Positions 4,956-6,315 of a stretch of DNA of 6,315 nucleotides are shown one piece after another. How positions within the stretch are numbered: position 1 is the stretch's first letter; every line of letters begins with the position of its first letter. The position numbers and the translations under genes were made by a program. This DNA is from CAZXVW01 sp964644025 (GTDB lineage: Bacteria; Acidobacteriota; Terriglobia; Bryobacterales; Bryobacteraceae): positions 1-6,315 of the forward strand of contig CAZXVW010000224.1 in assembly GCA_964644025.1 (NCBI GenBank). The letters are read 5' to 3'. The notes below the pieces were generated by a model that made no database searches, was not told the DNA's origin, and saw only the letters and a program-made list of their open reading frames with translations.

Positions 4956-6315
4956 ATGGGTAGTCATCTCAAGTTTCTCAAAGTCCTCAGCCTAGGCGCG
5001 GCGGTGCTGCTCGCCTCGGCCGCCGTGGCTATCGCTCAAACGTCCAATGCCTCAATTGTCGGCACCGTGACGGATCCGTCTGGCGCCGCGATTCCAGGCG
5101 CAACCATTACGGTCACCAACACGGCCACGGGAATTAGCCGCACGGTGACAACATCAGAGGTCGGAACCTACCGGGTCTACCCTCTGAATCCGGGTACCTA
5201 CGAAGTAAAAGCCTCCACCGCGGGGTTCAAAACCAAGATCCAGCCGAACGTGGTGCTGGAGGTGGCCGCGGTCCTGAAGCTGGACTTTCAGTTAGAGGTG
5301 GGCGAGGTCACCGAAAGCATTGAGGTTACCGGCGCCCCACCGATGATGCAGACGCAGGAAGCCTCCGTGGGCGGGGTTATCACTACCTCGCAAATCGAGC
5401 GCATCCCGGTGAACGGCCGCAACTACACCCGGCTGATCGTTCTCATGCCCGGCACTAGCGACATCCGCCGCAGCCAGGCCCGCGGCGGCCAGTCGGGCAC
5501 GCAATTGATCTCCGTCAATGGTCAACGCAGCCAGGACAACAGTTACACGATCGACGGTGCGGACAACAACTTCATGCACATGAACTCACCGGGTGGCTCG
5601 CCGCCGATGGACGCCATCCAGGAGTTTCGCGTAGCGACGAACAACTCGGCCGAGTACGGACGTTCGGCCGGGGCCAACGTCAACATCGCCATCAAGTCCG
5701 GAACGCGCGACCTGCACGGCTCCGTGTACGAGTACTTCCGCAATGACAAGCTGGACGCCAACCCGTGGTTCAACAACCGCGAGGGGCTAACCAAAACACC
5801 CTTCCGGCTGAACCAGTACGGCATTGCCCTCGGCGGGCCGGTCATCCTGCCAAAGATCTACAACGGCCGCGAGAAGACCTTCTGGTTCGTCAACTGGGAA
5901 GGTTACCGCCGGCGCCGCGCGCAAACCTTGCGCCTGACCACGCCCACCCAGGAAATGCGGGACGGCAATTTCTCCGGAATTGCGCACATCTATGATCCTT
6001 TAACCGGCGTCGAGCAACCGGACGGATCGATCACCCGGCAGCGGTTTCCTGGCGACCAGATCCCCAAGTCGCGAATGAATCCGGCCATGACCTATCTGCT
6101 TGACGTCACGATGCCACTGCCGAACCAGGCCGGGCTCACCCGGAACTTCGTGCGCCAGGAGAGCCAGAAGAACGACCGCGACATCGTCGTGATGCGGTTT
6201 GACCATACGGTCGGCTCCAAGGACAACATTTTTGCCCGGTACCTGCACCAAAGGGTGGGTCAGTTCTCGCCGAACGCCAATCCGAACCTGGTCGGCGAAC
6301 AACGCTTCGACGTCG
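4956..6315 (+). CDS. Oar-like TonB-dependent outer-membrane receptor with carboxypeptidase-regulatory-like domain (3' end outside window)
   Basis: Outer-membrane protein predicted to bind and import a substrate with energy from the TonB system. The frame is open from ATG 4956 to the window end, 453 visible residues; acidobacterial relatives are usually around 1000 or more, so over half, mostly beta-barrel, is missing. Seen: signal peptide about 1-27 ending AIA before QTS; carboxypeptidase-regulatory-like beta-sandwich about 33-115 (SIVGTVTDPSGAAIPGATI, then GTYEVKASTAGF); a linker with VGEVTESIEVTG (115-126); plug domain about 130-250 with IPVNGRNY (150-157), VNGQRSQDNSYTIDGADNN (187-205) and IQEFRV; then barrel start with HGSVYEYFRND (254-264), GGPVILPKIYNGREKTFWF, and GNFSG and YDPLTG motifs typical of this group. 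It has its own strong promoter and is divergent from the fucosidase, which suggests but does not prove uptake of glycan fragments. No SusD partner is visible here; Oar-like receptors usually lack one. Confidence 0.92.
   Translation, partial: MGSHLKFLKVLSLGAAVLLASAAVAIAQTSNASIVGTVTDPSGAAIPGATITVTNTATGISRTVTTSEVGTYRVYPLNPGTYEVKASTAGFKTKIQPNVVLEVAAVLKLDFQLEVGEVTESIEVTGAPPMMQTQEASVGGVITTSQIERIPVNGRNYTRLIVLMPGTSDIRRSQARGGQSGTQLISVNGQRSQDNSYTIDGADNNFMHMNSPGGSPPMDAIQEFRVATNNSAEYGRSAGANVNIAIKSGTRDLHGSVYEYFRNDKLDANPWFNNREGLTKTPFRLNQYGIALGGPVILPKIYNGREKTFWFVNWEGYRRRRAQTLRLTTPTQEMRDGNFSGIAHIYDPLTGVEQPDGSITRQRFPGDQIPKSRMNPAMTYLLDVTMPLPNQAGLTRNFVRQESQKNDRDIVVMRFDHTVGSKDNIFARYLHQRVGQFSPNANPNLVGEQRFDV

Overview
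The window is GC-rich DNA, with third codon positions mostly G or C. It most likely comes from an acidobacterium, possibly of the Solibacter/Bryobacter type. That guess rests mainly on the rightmost gene, an Oar-like TonB-dependent receptor (carboxypeptidase-regulatory-like domain, then plug, then barrel) of the kind Acidobacteria carry in many copies. The secreted sulfatase with an appended C-terminal beta domain and the GH29 fucosidase also fit Acidobacteria, but Planctomycetes and Verrucomicrobia carry similar enzymes, so the assignment is an inference.

Layout: (1) 1-1005, + strand, is the 3' part of leuS (leucyl-tRNA synthetase), a housekeeping gene cut by the window edge. (2) 1006-1070 is a convergent intergenic gap with two stem-loops that could end transcription from either side. 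(3) 1071-2885, - strand, is a secreted Cys-type sulfatase. (4) 3024-4586, - strand, is an exported GH29 alpha-L-fucosidase lying upstream of the sulfatase in the same direction, 138 bp apart, so the two may be co-transcribed. (5) 4587-4955 is a 369-bp divergent intergenic region holding a fucosidase promoter candidate, a 157-bp stretch packed with stem-loops, and a near-consensus promoter for the right-hand gene. (6) 4956-6315, + strand, is the TonB-dependent receptor, open at the right edge.

Functionally, genes 3, 4 and 6 look like a small glycan-use island: an outer-membrane receptor facing two exported enzymes that would remove sulfate esters and alpha-L-fucose from a sulfated, fucose-containing glycan. 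The substrate is inferred from the family pairing only. No SusD, sugar transporter, sulfatase-maturing enzyme or fucose catabolic gene lies in the window.

The most unusual signals are not in the genes. One is a multi-block element that follows both minus-strand stop codons in the same order (1007-1050 and 2967-3021). The other is the run of adjacent stem-loops at 4712-4868. Neither matches an RNA or repeat class I can name. I see no CRISPR array, tRNA, rRNA, insertion sequence or defence system.
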